Below are positions 1 through 6,973 of a stretch of DNA of 21,833 nt, one piece after another. The stretch is from CAYHHI01 sp964356335 (GTDB lineage Bacteria; Arandabacterota; Arandabacteria; Arandabacterales; Arandabacteraceae). The DNA is taken from the NCBI GenBank assembly GCA_964356335.1, contig CAYHHI010000052.1, positions 1-21,833 on the forward strand, in the 5' to 3' direction. The position numbers and the translations under genes are program-made. Position 1 is the first letter of the stretch. Each line of letters starts with the position of its first letter. The notes under the pieces are model-generated. The model did no database searches. It was not told the DNA's origin and saw only the letters and a program-made list of their open reading frames with translations.

Positions 1-54
1 TCTTAGCAATAGCAGTAGTGGCTTCCAACCGAGATCGCTGTTCTGACCCTATGG
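1..54. other. left-edge sequence, no gene seen
   Basis: Short stretch before the first gene. The frame of the first gene has stops at 4-6, 10-12 and 16-18, so that gene does not extend out of the window. I see no clear promoter or Shine-Dalgarno sequence here. Confidence 0.5.
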
Positions 55-1662
55 GTGGTTCGAAGCATCGACGTCAAGCGATGGACGAGGCCCCGAGTGT
101 TCTGCATATCCGTTGCGCTGACGGTGGCGGCTGTCGCAATAATGGCTGCCCCGGACCGGAAACACCCCGAAGTCTGTGTGCGCTCGGCCAAGGCATCTTT
201 CGCACTATCCTCGAACGGCCTGCTCAATTGGAGGGTCCCGGACCTCAAGAACCTGGGTCTCATCAACTCCGGGATGTTCGGGCTCTTCCGCTCTGCACTT
301 AAGCGGTGCTCAAACGCTTCGGGCGGCGTGGTCTTGGAAATCGGCTGGGACAGTCTCACGAGCGATGTGCTCCGTGACGTGAGCGCGATCGTCTTTATCA
401 ACCCGACGGTCAGGCTGAGTGATGGGGAGACCAGCATTCTCAAGCACTTTGTTGAGTCCGGTGGCGGGCTTCTTGTTCTCGGCGATCACACCGACATTGG
501 TGGGTCGAGAGAACCCCTGAACGCTATCCTCTCGTTCACCGCCATACGGTTCAACTTCGACTCCGCGATACCCCTCAGAGATCACTGGCAGGGATGCCTG
601 GAAGTGCGCGGGCATCCAATCACCCGGGGATTCCGAGATGAGCTTACGCTCCAGTTAGCAATTGGTGCGTCACTCGCAATTGAAGAGCCGGCGGTTCCCA
701 TAGTCGTTGGCAGATATGGGTTCGCCGACAAAGGTAACCCGCTCAATAGCGGCTCGGGGGCATACATGGGGAACCTCATCCACGACCGTGGAGAGCGGCT
801 CGGAGACATCGTGCTTGTGGCCGGCCAAAGAATAGGCAAAGGCAGAGTGCTCGTCTTCGGAGACACGTCGCCTTTCCAGAATGGGGCACTTCTTATTTCT
901 CAGCGGCTCGTGGCGCAGACCGTGGCGTGGCTTGCTTTTGGTGAGGAATCAATCCCAGAGAGCCCACCAGGGCCTCCACAGATAAGATTCGGCGACCAGG
1001 TAGCCGCAATAGATTTCTCGCTCAGGCCGCAGGCGAGTCTCGCGCTCTACCGCGAGTCCTCCCTCGGCGGGCTTGCCAACTGCCTTGCAAGAGCGGGCGT
1101 GGTTGCCTATCCGGTGTTCTCGAGTGAAGAATGGACCCCGGACAGCCCCCTCCTCTTCCTAGTGAGTCCGACCTGTATAGGACGCAAAGAGGCGGATCGA
1201 CTGGTCGCTTACATGTGTGCAGGCGGCAACGTGATCCTGGCCCAAGGTTACGCCCGGCGGCAGCCGTGCGAGGCGCTTTTATCGCGGCTCGGTTTCACGA
1301 TCGAGAACATTCCGCTCGGCAACGGCGAGCCCAATTCGCCGGTCGAACACAACGATGCATGGGCCTTATCCTACAAGTGCTTGGACGCGGGGACTGCTGT
1401 GGGGACTCCCGCTGGGGCCGTGGGGACTGTCGTGGGGACGGCCGCGGACACGACCGTGATTGCAACTGCCTTCGGCTTCCCGACGATTGCGACCAGACGT
1501 TGCGGCCGAGGGAGTTTCACAATCATAGGCGACGGACGTTTACTTCTCGACCAAAACCTCGAGGGGGAACGGAGCGCGAGCGCCACGAACGTGGCTTTCA
1601 TAAGTGGATTCCTTGAGCGACTGAGACTGGGGACCAGATATGCGATCACATCAACGAATTAG
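55..1662 (+). CDS. exported protein with two tandem GATase1/DUF4350-like modules
   Basis: A 535-aa protein of unknown function. A hydrophobic segment at about residues 14-31 after basic residues looks like a signal anchor, so the rest is probably extracytoplasmic. Module 1 (about 45-295) contains GGGLLVLGDHT (137-146) and GKGRVLVFGDT (261-271), a strand-turn pattern seen in ThuA/DUF4350-type class-I glutamine-amidotransferase-like folds. Module 2 (about 310-525) repeats this in weaker form (AGGNVILAQ near 389-397, GRGSFTIIGDG 484-494). Between them is a Pro-rich linker near 300-310; a V/A-G-T-rich insert lies inside module 2 (446-462). No Cys-His-Glu amidotransferase triad is evident, so a binding rather than catalytic role is likely (inference). 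GTG at 55 is the first possible start after upstream stops; it has no convincing ribosome-binding site. The gene overlaps the next by 23 nt and shares both module-1 motifs with it, so the two are probably co-transcribed relatives. Confidence 0.75.
   Translation: MVRSIDVKRWTRPRVFCISVALTVAAVAIMAAPDRKHPEVCVRSAKASFALSSNGLLNWRVPDLKNLGLINSGMFGLFRSALKRCSNASGGVVLEIGWDSLTSDVLRDVSAIVFINPTVRLSDGETSILKHFVESGGGLLVLGDHTDIGGSREPLNAILSFTAIRFNFDSAIPLRDHWQGCLEVRGHPITRGFRDELTLQLAIGASLAIEEPAVPIVVGRYGFADKGNPLNSGSGAYMGNLIHDRGERLGDIVLVAGQRIGKGRVLVFGDTSPFQNGALLISQRLVAQTVAWLAFGEESIPESPPGPPQIRFGDQVAAIDFSLRPQASLALYRESSLGGLANCLARAGVVAYPVFSSEEWTPDSPLLFLVSPTCIGRKEADRLVAYMCAGGNVILAQGYARRQPCEALLSRLGFTIENIPLGNGEPNSPVEHNDAWALSYKCLDAGTAVGTPAGAVGTVVGTAADTTVIATAFGFPTIATRRCGRGSFTIIGDGRLLLDQNLEGERSASATNVAFISGFLERLRLGTRYAITSTN
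1388..1440 (+). repeat. short imperfect GTGGGGACT repeats inside the first gene
   Basis: The element GGGGACT or GGGGAC recurs four times in about 50 bases (near 1389, 1400, 1421 and 1433). Each copy encodes V/A-G-T, giving a low-complexity loop in module 2 of the protein. Slippage-type expansion is a plausible origin; the reading frame is kept. Confidence 0.6.
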
Positions 1663-4186
1663 ATTATCACTTGCAGTCATCCTTCTGGGCCTTGCCTGGC
1701 CGGTGGCATGCCACGTCACCGCCCATCCCAGGCCCGCTCTTGGCTTGATGTTAGGTGTCTCGGGAGCTCTGCTCATGGCTGCGTCTTCTCAGCCATGCCG
1801 CAGGCAGGATCACGGACCGCTCGCCTCCGGCAACGAGATTGGCGACGCGCCTGGTCGCAGGCGAACCGGATTCATTCGATCGCTCTGGCCGGCAGCCTTG
1901 ATCTCCCTTCTTTGTGGAACATCGCTGATACCCTTTGAGAACATTGCCTGGAGACTACACGAAATTCCCATATCACTTCCAGTCTGGCTTCAGCGTGAAA
2001 CGGGGCTAAGCATGGTCGATGGGCTCCTGACCGTCTGGACGGGGAAGGCGCTTGAGAGAGTCCGCCCCACGTTTGAGGTACTCGGTGTTTACGAGATCTG
2101 GTTCCTGCTCTTGGCGGTTGCAGTCCTCGCCACTCTGTCGCAGGGTGAAGATGGCAGGAGCGCTAAGGCCCGGGCTATGGCAAGCGCGGCGTTTGCGATC
2201 CTCATGTATTCCGGCTTAAGGTTCGCGCTTATGAGCGTCCTTGCACTTGAGACTGGCGCGAGTAGCATCGTTTGGAGTCATACCTGCACCGTGCTTTCAT
2301 GGCTTCCCCTCGCTTTGATATTGAAGCCCCCGGCCCCGCCCTACGGCGTCCCATTCTTGACCGGCACAAGCCTGCCTGTGAAAAGACTTGAGCGCCGGGC
2401 GAGGAGATTGGTCGCCATATCGACCATTCCGGTGCTGGCAGGCCTCAGCCTTGCATTTGCTTGCTGGTTCAACGATCCAGGGTACCCGAAGCAAGGAAGG
2501 GTACTCATCGATGAAACGCATGCCAACTGGGAATGGACACAGGAGCCATTCGATACTACGGCCTTTGGCATAAGGGCGGAATACAACTACTATTGTCTCC
2601 GCGATTATCTCGCCCACTTCCATGAGGTCAGAACGGAGACTCGCGAGATATCGTGCGCCATGCTCGATACCGTCGACGTGCTGATTATCAAGACCGCGAC
2701 AGCGCCTTACACCGATTCCGAAATTGAAGTCATGGCGAAATTCGTGGAAAGAGGCGGTGGGCTGCTTCTCGTCGGAGATCACACCAATCTTTTCGGCATG
2801 TCATCCTATCTCAACCCCATTGCGGCGAGGTTCGGCATGAGGTTTCGTTTCGACGATACCTTCGATCTCGAGACAGGGGGGCTCTCGACCTACGAGCGGC
2901 CGGCCTTCTGGTTCCATCCTGCCATACGGAATCTCAAGCGGTTTCAGTTTCTCACCTCATGCACCATCGAAGGTGATCTGTCCATGGAGCCTGTGATGGT
3001 GGGTTACGGCCTGGGGAGTGAGGAAGTTGACTATGGTCATCGCAATTTCTTCGGCAACATACGTTACGACCTCGTGGATAGGTTCGGGCTTTTCGTTCAG
3101 GCAGGAGCGAGGCGGTATGGAAAGGGCCGCGTGCTGCTTTTCACAGACAGCACTTGCTTCTCCAACTTCTGCATGTTCAGTCCTGGGAAACCCGAGCTCA
3201 TCCTGGGGTTCGTTGATTACTTGAACAGGCGGGGCGCCAGGTATCCTCATGCAAGGCTTGCCTCTCTTATTCTGTCAGGTGCGCTCGCCGGGTTCTCATT
3301 TGGAGCGGCGCGCCGGATGGGAAGGGACAGCCCCGGGTTTGGGGAGATCGGCATCATCGTCCTGGCCGGGTTCAGTCTGGGCACCTTCGCGACTGCGCGG
3401 GTCAGCGCTCTCGCATACGGTCCGATCTGCGAGAAGGTGTCGCTTCCCACGGTGCTGTTCGACACGAAGCACTCGGGCGCATCCTTCTTTACTTACCTGG
3501 GGATGCCTCCGGATCTCAGGCGGCAGCAATTCGAGGAATTCTATATGTGCGCACAGCGGGTGGGACTGTATCCCATGGCAGGATCGGTCGCCGATGTTCG
3601 GAGATACAAGCCCCATGCCTTCGTGATCATCAACCCGGACCGGCCCTTCAGCAGAGGGGAGATATCTCGCCTTGCGGAGTATGTGTCCAGCGGTGGGAAG
3701 ATTCTCCTCCTTGATAGCGTTGTGAATTCCGGGTCAACCGCGAACCAGGTACTCAGTAGTTTTGGCATGCGGCTGGCTTTGGCGCCCGAGACGGCGAGAC
3801 CCGTGGGTCAGAATCATCCCGCCGGTGCCACAAAGCAGGCGACGCGAAGAGATGGAGTGAGGGAGGCCCGGGGAACAGGCCCTGAAGACCTGGCGGAGGG
3901 GATCTTCCCTGTGCTCAGTATCTATGATGCTAAACCGGGCGCGAGCCTCAATCGCGATGGCGACACCAGCAGCGGCAACCTAAGGATCTCGACAAAGGAA
4001 GTTGGCAGGGGTAGGGTGACTGTCCTGGTGGATGCGTTCCGCTACAGTGCGAGCGTTGTGGGCCCCCCACTCGAACGCAGGCAGCCCAGCCGGGAAGTCC
4101 GTAGTATCTACCGCGAGATCTTCGCAATCTACGAGCGCGCATGTATGCTCGGAAGGCCGGCAGAGAGAGATTCGGCAATTCCTTAA
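1640..4186 (+). CDS. polytopic membrane protein: exosortase-like N-terminus fused to two GATase1/DUF4350-like modules
   Basis: An 848-aa protein. Hydrophobic segments lie near residues 8-25, 31-48, 83-98, 150-167, 180-203, 216-229, 258-276, 541-556 and 566-584. Residues about 85-230 follow the order of an exosortase/archaeosortase core: a segment before a long helix (FEVLGVYEIW, 145-154), then SGLRFALMSVL (191-201) with Arg194, then VWSHTCTVLSW (211-221) with His214. These match the family's Arg and His positions, but Tyr151 stands where the catalytic Cys would be. Residues about 285-530 form a soluble module with GGGLLLVGDHT (372-382) and YGKGRVLLFTD (493-503), closely matching the upstream protein. 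A second, weaker module occupies about 598-830. ATG at 1640 has GGGGA about 7 nt upstream and overlaps the previous gene. The exosortase link is pattern-based inference; GATase-like folds are better supported. Function unknown. Confidence 0.75.
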   Translation: MRSHQRIRLSLAVILLGLAWPVACHVTAHPRPALGLMLGVSGALLMAASSQPCRRQDHGPLASGNEIGDAPGRRRTGFIRSLWPAALISLLCGTSLIPFENIAWRLHEIPISLPVWLQRETGLSMVDGLLTVWTGKALERVRPTFEVLGVYEIWFLLLAVAVLATLSQGEDGRSAKARAMASAAFAILMYSGLRFALMSVLALETGASSIVWSHTCTVLSWLPLALILKPPAPPYGVPFLTGTSLPVKRLERRARRLVAISTIPVLAGLSLAFACWFNDPGYPKQGRVLIDETHANWEWTQEPFDTTAFGIRAEYNYYCLRDYLAHFHEVRTETREISCAMLDTVDVLIIKTATAPYTDSEIEVMAKFVERGGGLLLVGDHTNLFGMSSYLNPIAARFGMRFRFDDTFDLETGGLSTYERPAFWFHPAIRNLKRFQFLTSCTIEGDLSMEPVMVGYGLGSEEVDYGHRNFFGNIRYDLVDRFGLFVQAGARRYGKGRVLLFTDSTCFSNFCMFSPGKPELILGFVDYLNRRGARYPHARLASLILSGALAGFSFGAARRMGRDSPGFGEIGIIVLAGFSLGTFATARVSALAYGPICEKVSLPTVLFDTKHSGASFFTYLGMPPDLRRQQFEEFYMCAQRVGLYPMAGSVADVRRYKPHAFVIINPDRPFSRGEISRLAEYVSSGGKILLLDSVVNSGSTANQVLSSFGMRLALAPETARPVGQNHPAGATKQATRRDGVREARGTGPEDLAEGIFPVLSIYDAKPGASLNRDGDTSSGNLRISTKEVGRGRVTVLVDAFRYSASVVGPPLERRQPSREVRSIYREIFAIYERACMLGRPAERDSAIP

Positions 4187-4187
4187 G

Positions 4188-4216
4188 TTGAACTTGTGGG
4201 TGGGGTGTGGTAGAAT
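4188..4216 (+). promoter_or_regulatory. sigma70-type promoter for the M6 protease gene
   Basis: TTGAAC (4188-4193), a 17-base spacer and TAGAAT (4211-4216). It begins one base after the stop codon of the preceding gene and faces the protease gene. Transcription would start near 4223, giving a leader of roughly 190 nt. Confidence 0.7.
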
Positions 4217-4410
4217 AGTGTTAACGGGTATTAGCGACAATGATCTTAACGGGACATAATGCGGTCTGTTTGCCGTCTGTCCCGCAATCAAGCGATTTGC
4301 TAAGAAGGTGCCAAACCAAGCGCCTTAAATTGGTGTGCGCTCTGAATTCCCGATCTCCGAGGCGCGTCGTGGTTGGACGTAAGTGGGTTCAACACAAGCG
4401 AGGTGGAAGA
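4217..4410 (+). promoter_or_regulatory. structured 5' leader of the M6 protease gene
   Basis: No separate gene is seen. CGGGACA (4250-4256) pairs with TGTCCCG (4278-4284), with an inner CGG/CCG pair, and ACCAA (4315-4319) pairs with TTGGT (4330-4334). TTAACGGG occurs twice (from about 4221 and 4246). The leader is open in the protease frame from an ATG at 4240, but using that start would put 57 polar residues ahead of the signal peptide. I therefore treat it as untranslated. It does not match a riboswitch class I recognise. Confidence 0.4.
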
Positions 4411-6573
4411 ATGAAATCGATCAGGAATGCGGTGCTGGCTGTGAGTCTTGTGATCCTTCTTTCTTCATTTGCTTTTGCCATGCCGACCAATCCCATCATT
4501 GTCGAGAAGGCCGGCGGCGTTGGCGTGCTTTCCAAGGAGGTGCTCGCCCCGCCACCCGAATACGTTGATGCTCCCATGCCGATCCCTGCCACGGGACATC
4601 TAGGGAACTACAAAGCTTTGCTGATCCTAATAAAATTCAACAATCTTACTAATGTTTTCTCCAGGGCTTCCTTTGACAGCATGGCGTTTCTGGGTTGGCC
4701 CACAGGCACGATCAACAATTACTTTACCGAGGTCTCGTATGGCAAGCTCACGCTCTCTGGACAGGTGCGGGGTTGGTACACGTCGAGCCAGGGCCGGAAC
4801 TATTACGGTAACGGGCTGAAAGGCTGGGGGCTTTATCCTCAGAACGCAGGCAAACTCGTGGAAGAAGCTGTCGATGCGGCCGAGGCGGCAGGCTGCAATT
4901 TCGCCCAGTTCGATAATGACGGTGATGGCATTGCAGAGTCCATATTTATCGTGCACAGCGGCGAAGGTTGTGAAACAAGCCTCAACACCAATGACATTCA
5001 GAGCCACATGAGCTCGATCACGGGCATGGGAGGAACCGCACGCGCCTATGACGGAGTGACGATCAATACTTATGTCTGCTGCCCTGAGCTTCAGAAGTCC
5101 TCGCCTGTGACCCATATCAATATCGGCGTGTTCTGCCACGAGTACGGACACATCCTAGGGCTTCCCGATCAGTATGACGTAAGCAGGTGGTGTACCTCCA
5201 TCACCGGGTGGGGAGTTGGCGCTTGGGCGCTCATGGGATATGGTGGTTGGGGTGGCGACGTGATGACGCCTTCCCGCCCGACTCATATTTGCCCGTGGGG
5301 CAAGATCAAGATGGGATGGCTCACGCCAACCGTGGTGACGGGCGCGAACAACGCGATTGTGCTTCAGCCAATCGAGCAGTATCAGCAGGTTCTCAAGCTG
5401 GGCACGGATGGCCCTGAATCGGAGTACTTCCTCGCAGCTTTCTATGATTCCGCTGTCGGCTTGTTCGACAGGAGTCTTCGCAAGAAAGGGCTTTTGATCT
5501 TCCACGTCGATGATTATGTCTGGACCGAGAACGATTGTGAAAACGGCGGCACATGTACCTCGGGAGGCTTCCATTCACTTGTCGCGCTCGAGCAGCCTGA
5601 CGGCAATTTCAACCTGGACTGCGGCACGCCGGGGAATTATTCCGACCGCGGCGACATGTATCCCTATAAGACGAGAAACTGGTTCGATGGCCTTGTAATT
5701 CCCACGTCGACAACTTACCGCGGAACGGGGTCGGGGGTCATAATCAGCAGCATCAACTGGGTGAACCCGGGAAGGACCCAGATGAACATGACTGTTAGCG
5801 CCGGGGATGCCTACGCCGAGATGGCTTACGACGACGGCGGCCGGGACATTTGCTACCAGTGGGGTGCTGCGAACTCCGGATGGGCTGTGCGCGTGACGCC
5901 TCCGAAGTACCCGGCCTTTGTGCGCGGCCTCGAGATAATGGGATGTGATCCTTCCAGTCCCAACTTCCAGTGCCGCCTGTGGGACGCTTCTGGTACGGGC
6001 GGAAGACCTGGGGTTGCTTTGACTCCCGTGCATACGAACTTGACCGGAACGGCGAATGCCTGGACATATGAGGATTTCACTCCTGATAGTGTGGTTATCA
6101 GTTCGGGAGATTTCTGGTCGGTCTATATCGAGTATAACTATTCCGACATTTCGTCAGATAACAGTTCGCCGTGGTCAGGACGGACCATGATGTACTACAA
6201 TGGGCTTTTCTACGTCGACAACGGCGCATACGGCAACTACATGATCAGGGGGGTTCTTGACACGACGTGGTGCGCAGGTGTTGGGCCATCGGTACTGCCT
6301 GAGGTCGCGGCTTCAATGGGCCCGAACCCCTTCAGCGACAAAGCTACTCTGAACTTCTCGCTGAGTGGCGCGTCGACGGTCGCACTTGCAATCTATGACG
6401 TGAGCGGAAGACTCGTAAGAGACCTTGGCGCCGCGCCTTTTGATGCGGGTACGCATTCCCTGGTATGGGATGGCACCGATTCGTCAGGCAAAGAAGTGGG
6501 AGCGGGCATATATTTCTACAGGTTCAGATCAGGCGACTTTGCGCAGACAGGAAAGATGAGCCTGCTGAGGTAG
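4411..6573 (+). CDS. secreted M6-family (immune inhibitor A-like) metalloprotease with FlgD-like C-terminal module
   Basis: A 720-aa exported zinc protease. The start at 4411 is chosen because GAGGTGGAAG precedes it and the protein then begins with a classic signal peptide (basic N-terminus, hydrophobic core, likely cleavage after SFAFA, about residue 23). The catalytic motif HEYGHILGLPD (243-253) is the M6 form HExxHxxGxxD, in which two His and the Asp or a further residue bind zinc and Glu243+1 is the general base. A Met-containing WALMGYGGW follows at about 272-280, and a calcium-like DNDGDG at 168-173. A jelly-roll-like region (about 520-620) comes before a C-terminal module of about 95 residues with YDVSGR, W-D-G-T-D and G-I-Y-F-Y-R, a FlgD Ig-like/secretion-associated domain typical of FCB and candidate-phylum exoenzymes. 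It has its own promoter and leader. Likely role: extracellular protein degradation. Confidence 0.93.
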   Translation: MKSIRNAVLAVSLVILLSSFAFAMPTNPIIVEKAGGVGVLSKEVLAPPPEYVDAPMPIPATGHLGNYKALLILIKFNNLTNVFSRASFDSMAFLGWPTGTINNYFTEVSYGKLTLSGQVRGWYTSSQGRNYYGNGLKGWGLYPQNAGKLVEEAVDAAEAAGCNFAQFDNDGDGIAESIFIVHSGEGCETSLNTNDIQSHMSSITGMGGTARAYDGVTINTYVCCPELQKSSPVTHINIGVFCHEYGHILGLPDQYDVSRWCTSITGWGVGAWALMGYGGWGGDVMTPSRPTHICPWGKIKMGWLTPTVVTGANNAIVLQPIEQYQQVLKLGTDGPESEYFLAAFYDSAVGLFDRSLRKKGLLIFHVDDYVWTENDCENGGTCTSGGFHSLVALEQPDGNFNLDCGTPGNYSDRGDMYPYKTRNWFDGLVIPTSTTYRGTGSGVIISSINWVNPGRTQMNMTVSAGDAYAEMAYDDGGRDICYQWGAANSGWAVRVTPPKYPAFVRGLEIMGCDPSSPNFQCRLWDASGTGGRPGVALTPVHTNLTGTANAWTYEDFTPDSVVISSGDFWSVYIEYNYSDISSDNSSPWSGRTMMYYNGLFYVDNGAYGNYMIRGVLDTTWCAGVGPSVLPEVAASMGPNPFSDKATLNFSLSGASTVALAIYDVSGRLVRDLGAAPFDAGTHSLVWDGTDSSGKEVGAGIYFYRFRSGDFAQTGKMSLLR

Positions 6574-6587
6574 GCGACATCGAATCG

Positions 6588-6616
6588 TTGACTTGCCGGC
6601 CGGGGGCTGATATACT
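6588..6616 (+). promoter_or_regulatory. near-consensus sigma70 promoter with no protein gene downstream
   Basis: TTGACT (6588-6593), a 17-base spacer and TATACT (6611-6616): five of six matches to each consensus hexamer with optimal spacing. The expected start is near 6622-6624. The only annotated genes for the next 1.6 kb face the other way, so it most likely drives the structured RNA that follows. Confidence 0.75.
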
Positions 6617-6622
6617 AAGAGA

Positions 6623-6846
6623 AAGTAGATACCTTGAAAACAGAATAGCCCTAAAAATCCCTGCTGTTGCGCGCGATGTTACCAGCGAATTCTGAGCCAA
6701 CAGAATTACAATGGGGAGTCCGAATTCCCACGTGGATTGTAAGTCTGGAGCGTACCAGAAAACTCGAAGCGTGTGTGAGGGCACCCACCTGGATTATCCG
6801 GGAATCAGAATTACTGGGCACGCGGCATGTGGCGGGGATTTTTTAT
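6623..6846 (+). ncRNA. candidate structured non-coding RNA, about 220 nt
   Basis: Directly downstream of a strong promoter. The outer helix pairs AAAAATCCCTGC (6653-6664) with GCGGGGATTTTT (6832-6843): 12 continuous pairs including U6662-G6834. It continues inward with three G-U pairs (6665-6667 with 6829-6831), TGC/GCA (6668-6670 with 6825-6827), GCG/CGC (6671-6673 with 6821-6823), CCAG/CTGG (6682-6685 with 6814-6817) and AATTCTGA/TCAGAATT (6688-6695 with 6805-6812). The apex carries three hairpins: CAGA-TTACAAT-GGGGA (6701-6717) against TTCCC-ATTGTAA-TCTG (6725-6747); CTCG/TGAG (6763-6779); and CCTGG/CCGGG (6788-6802) with an ATTAT loop. At least three G-U pairs would be A-C mismatches on the minus strand, so the plus strand is the RNA. 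The 3' arm ends in a T6 run (6839-6844), consistent with intrinsic termination. It does not match 6S, tmRNA, SRP or RNase P RNA as far as I can tell. Confidence 0.65.
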
Positions 6847-6862
6847 TTGCCCTGACCCCGCC
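6831..6862 (+). repeat. inverted repeat competing with the ncRNA closing stem
   Basis: GGCGGGG (6831-6837) is perfectly complementary to CCCCGCC (6856-6862) across an 18-base, T-rich loop. The same GCGGGG is the 3' arm of the closing helix of the upstream RNA, so the two pairings exclude each other. No T run follows 6862, so this is not a standard terminator on either strand. The rest of the gap to 6973 shows nothing I can name. Confidence 0.5.
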
Positions 6863-6973
6863 GCTCTGTGCTGCGCGTCCTCTGCAGTTGGTTCATGACC
6901 ATGCAGACCGGTGTCCGCCTCGAGAGCTGTTCCTGTCTGGTTGTTATGCCTGGAGGACTTGCCTGCGGTTGAG

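Noticed and set aside
3..443. 146-codon minus-strand open frame at the left edge
   Set aside because: It is the shadow of the first plus-strand gene, whose repeated domain motifs are clearly real.
1131..1616. 161-codon plus-strand frame overlapping the first gene
   Set aside because: Arg/Pro-rich composition typical of an out-of-frame reading of GC-rich coding sequence.
4240..4410. N-terminal extension of the M6 protease from an in-frame ATG at 4240
   Set aside because: It would place 57 polar residues before a good signal peptide; the ATG at 4411 has a ribosome-binding site.
6603..6610. GGGGCTGA resembling the 5' end of tmRNA
   Set aside because: It lies inside the promoter spacer and no tag-peptide frame or tRNA-like end follows.
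6831..6862. GGCGGGG/CCCCGCC as a terminator for the minus-strand hypothetical gene
   Set aside because: On the minus strand no T run follows the stem and it lies over 100 bases beyond the stop codon.
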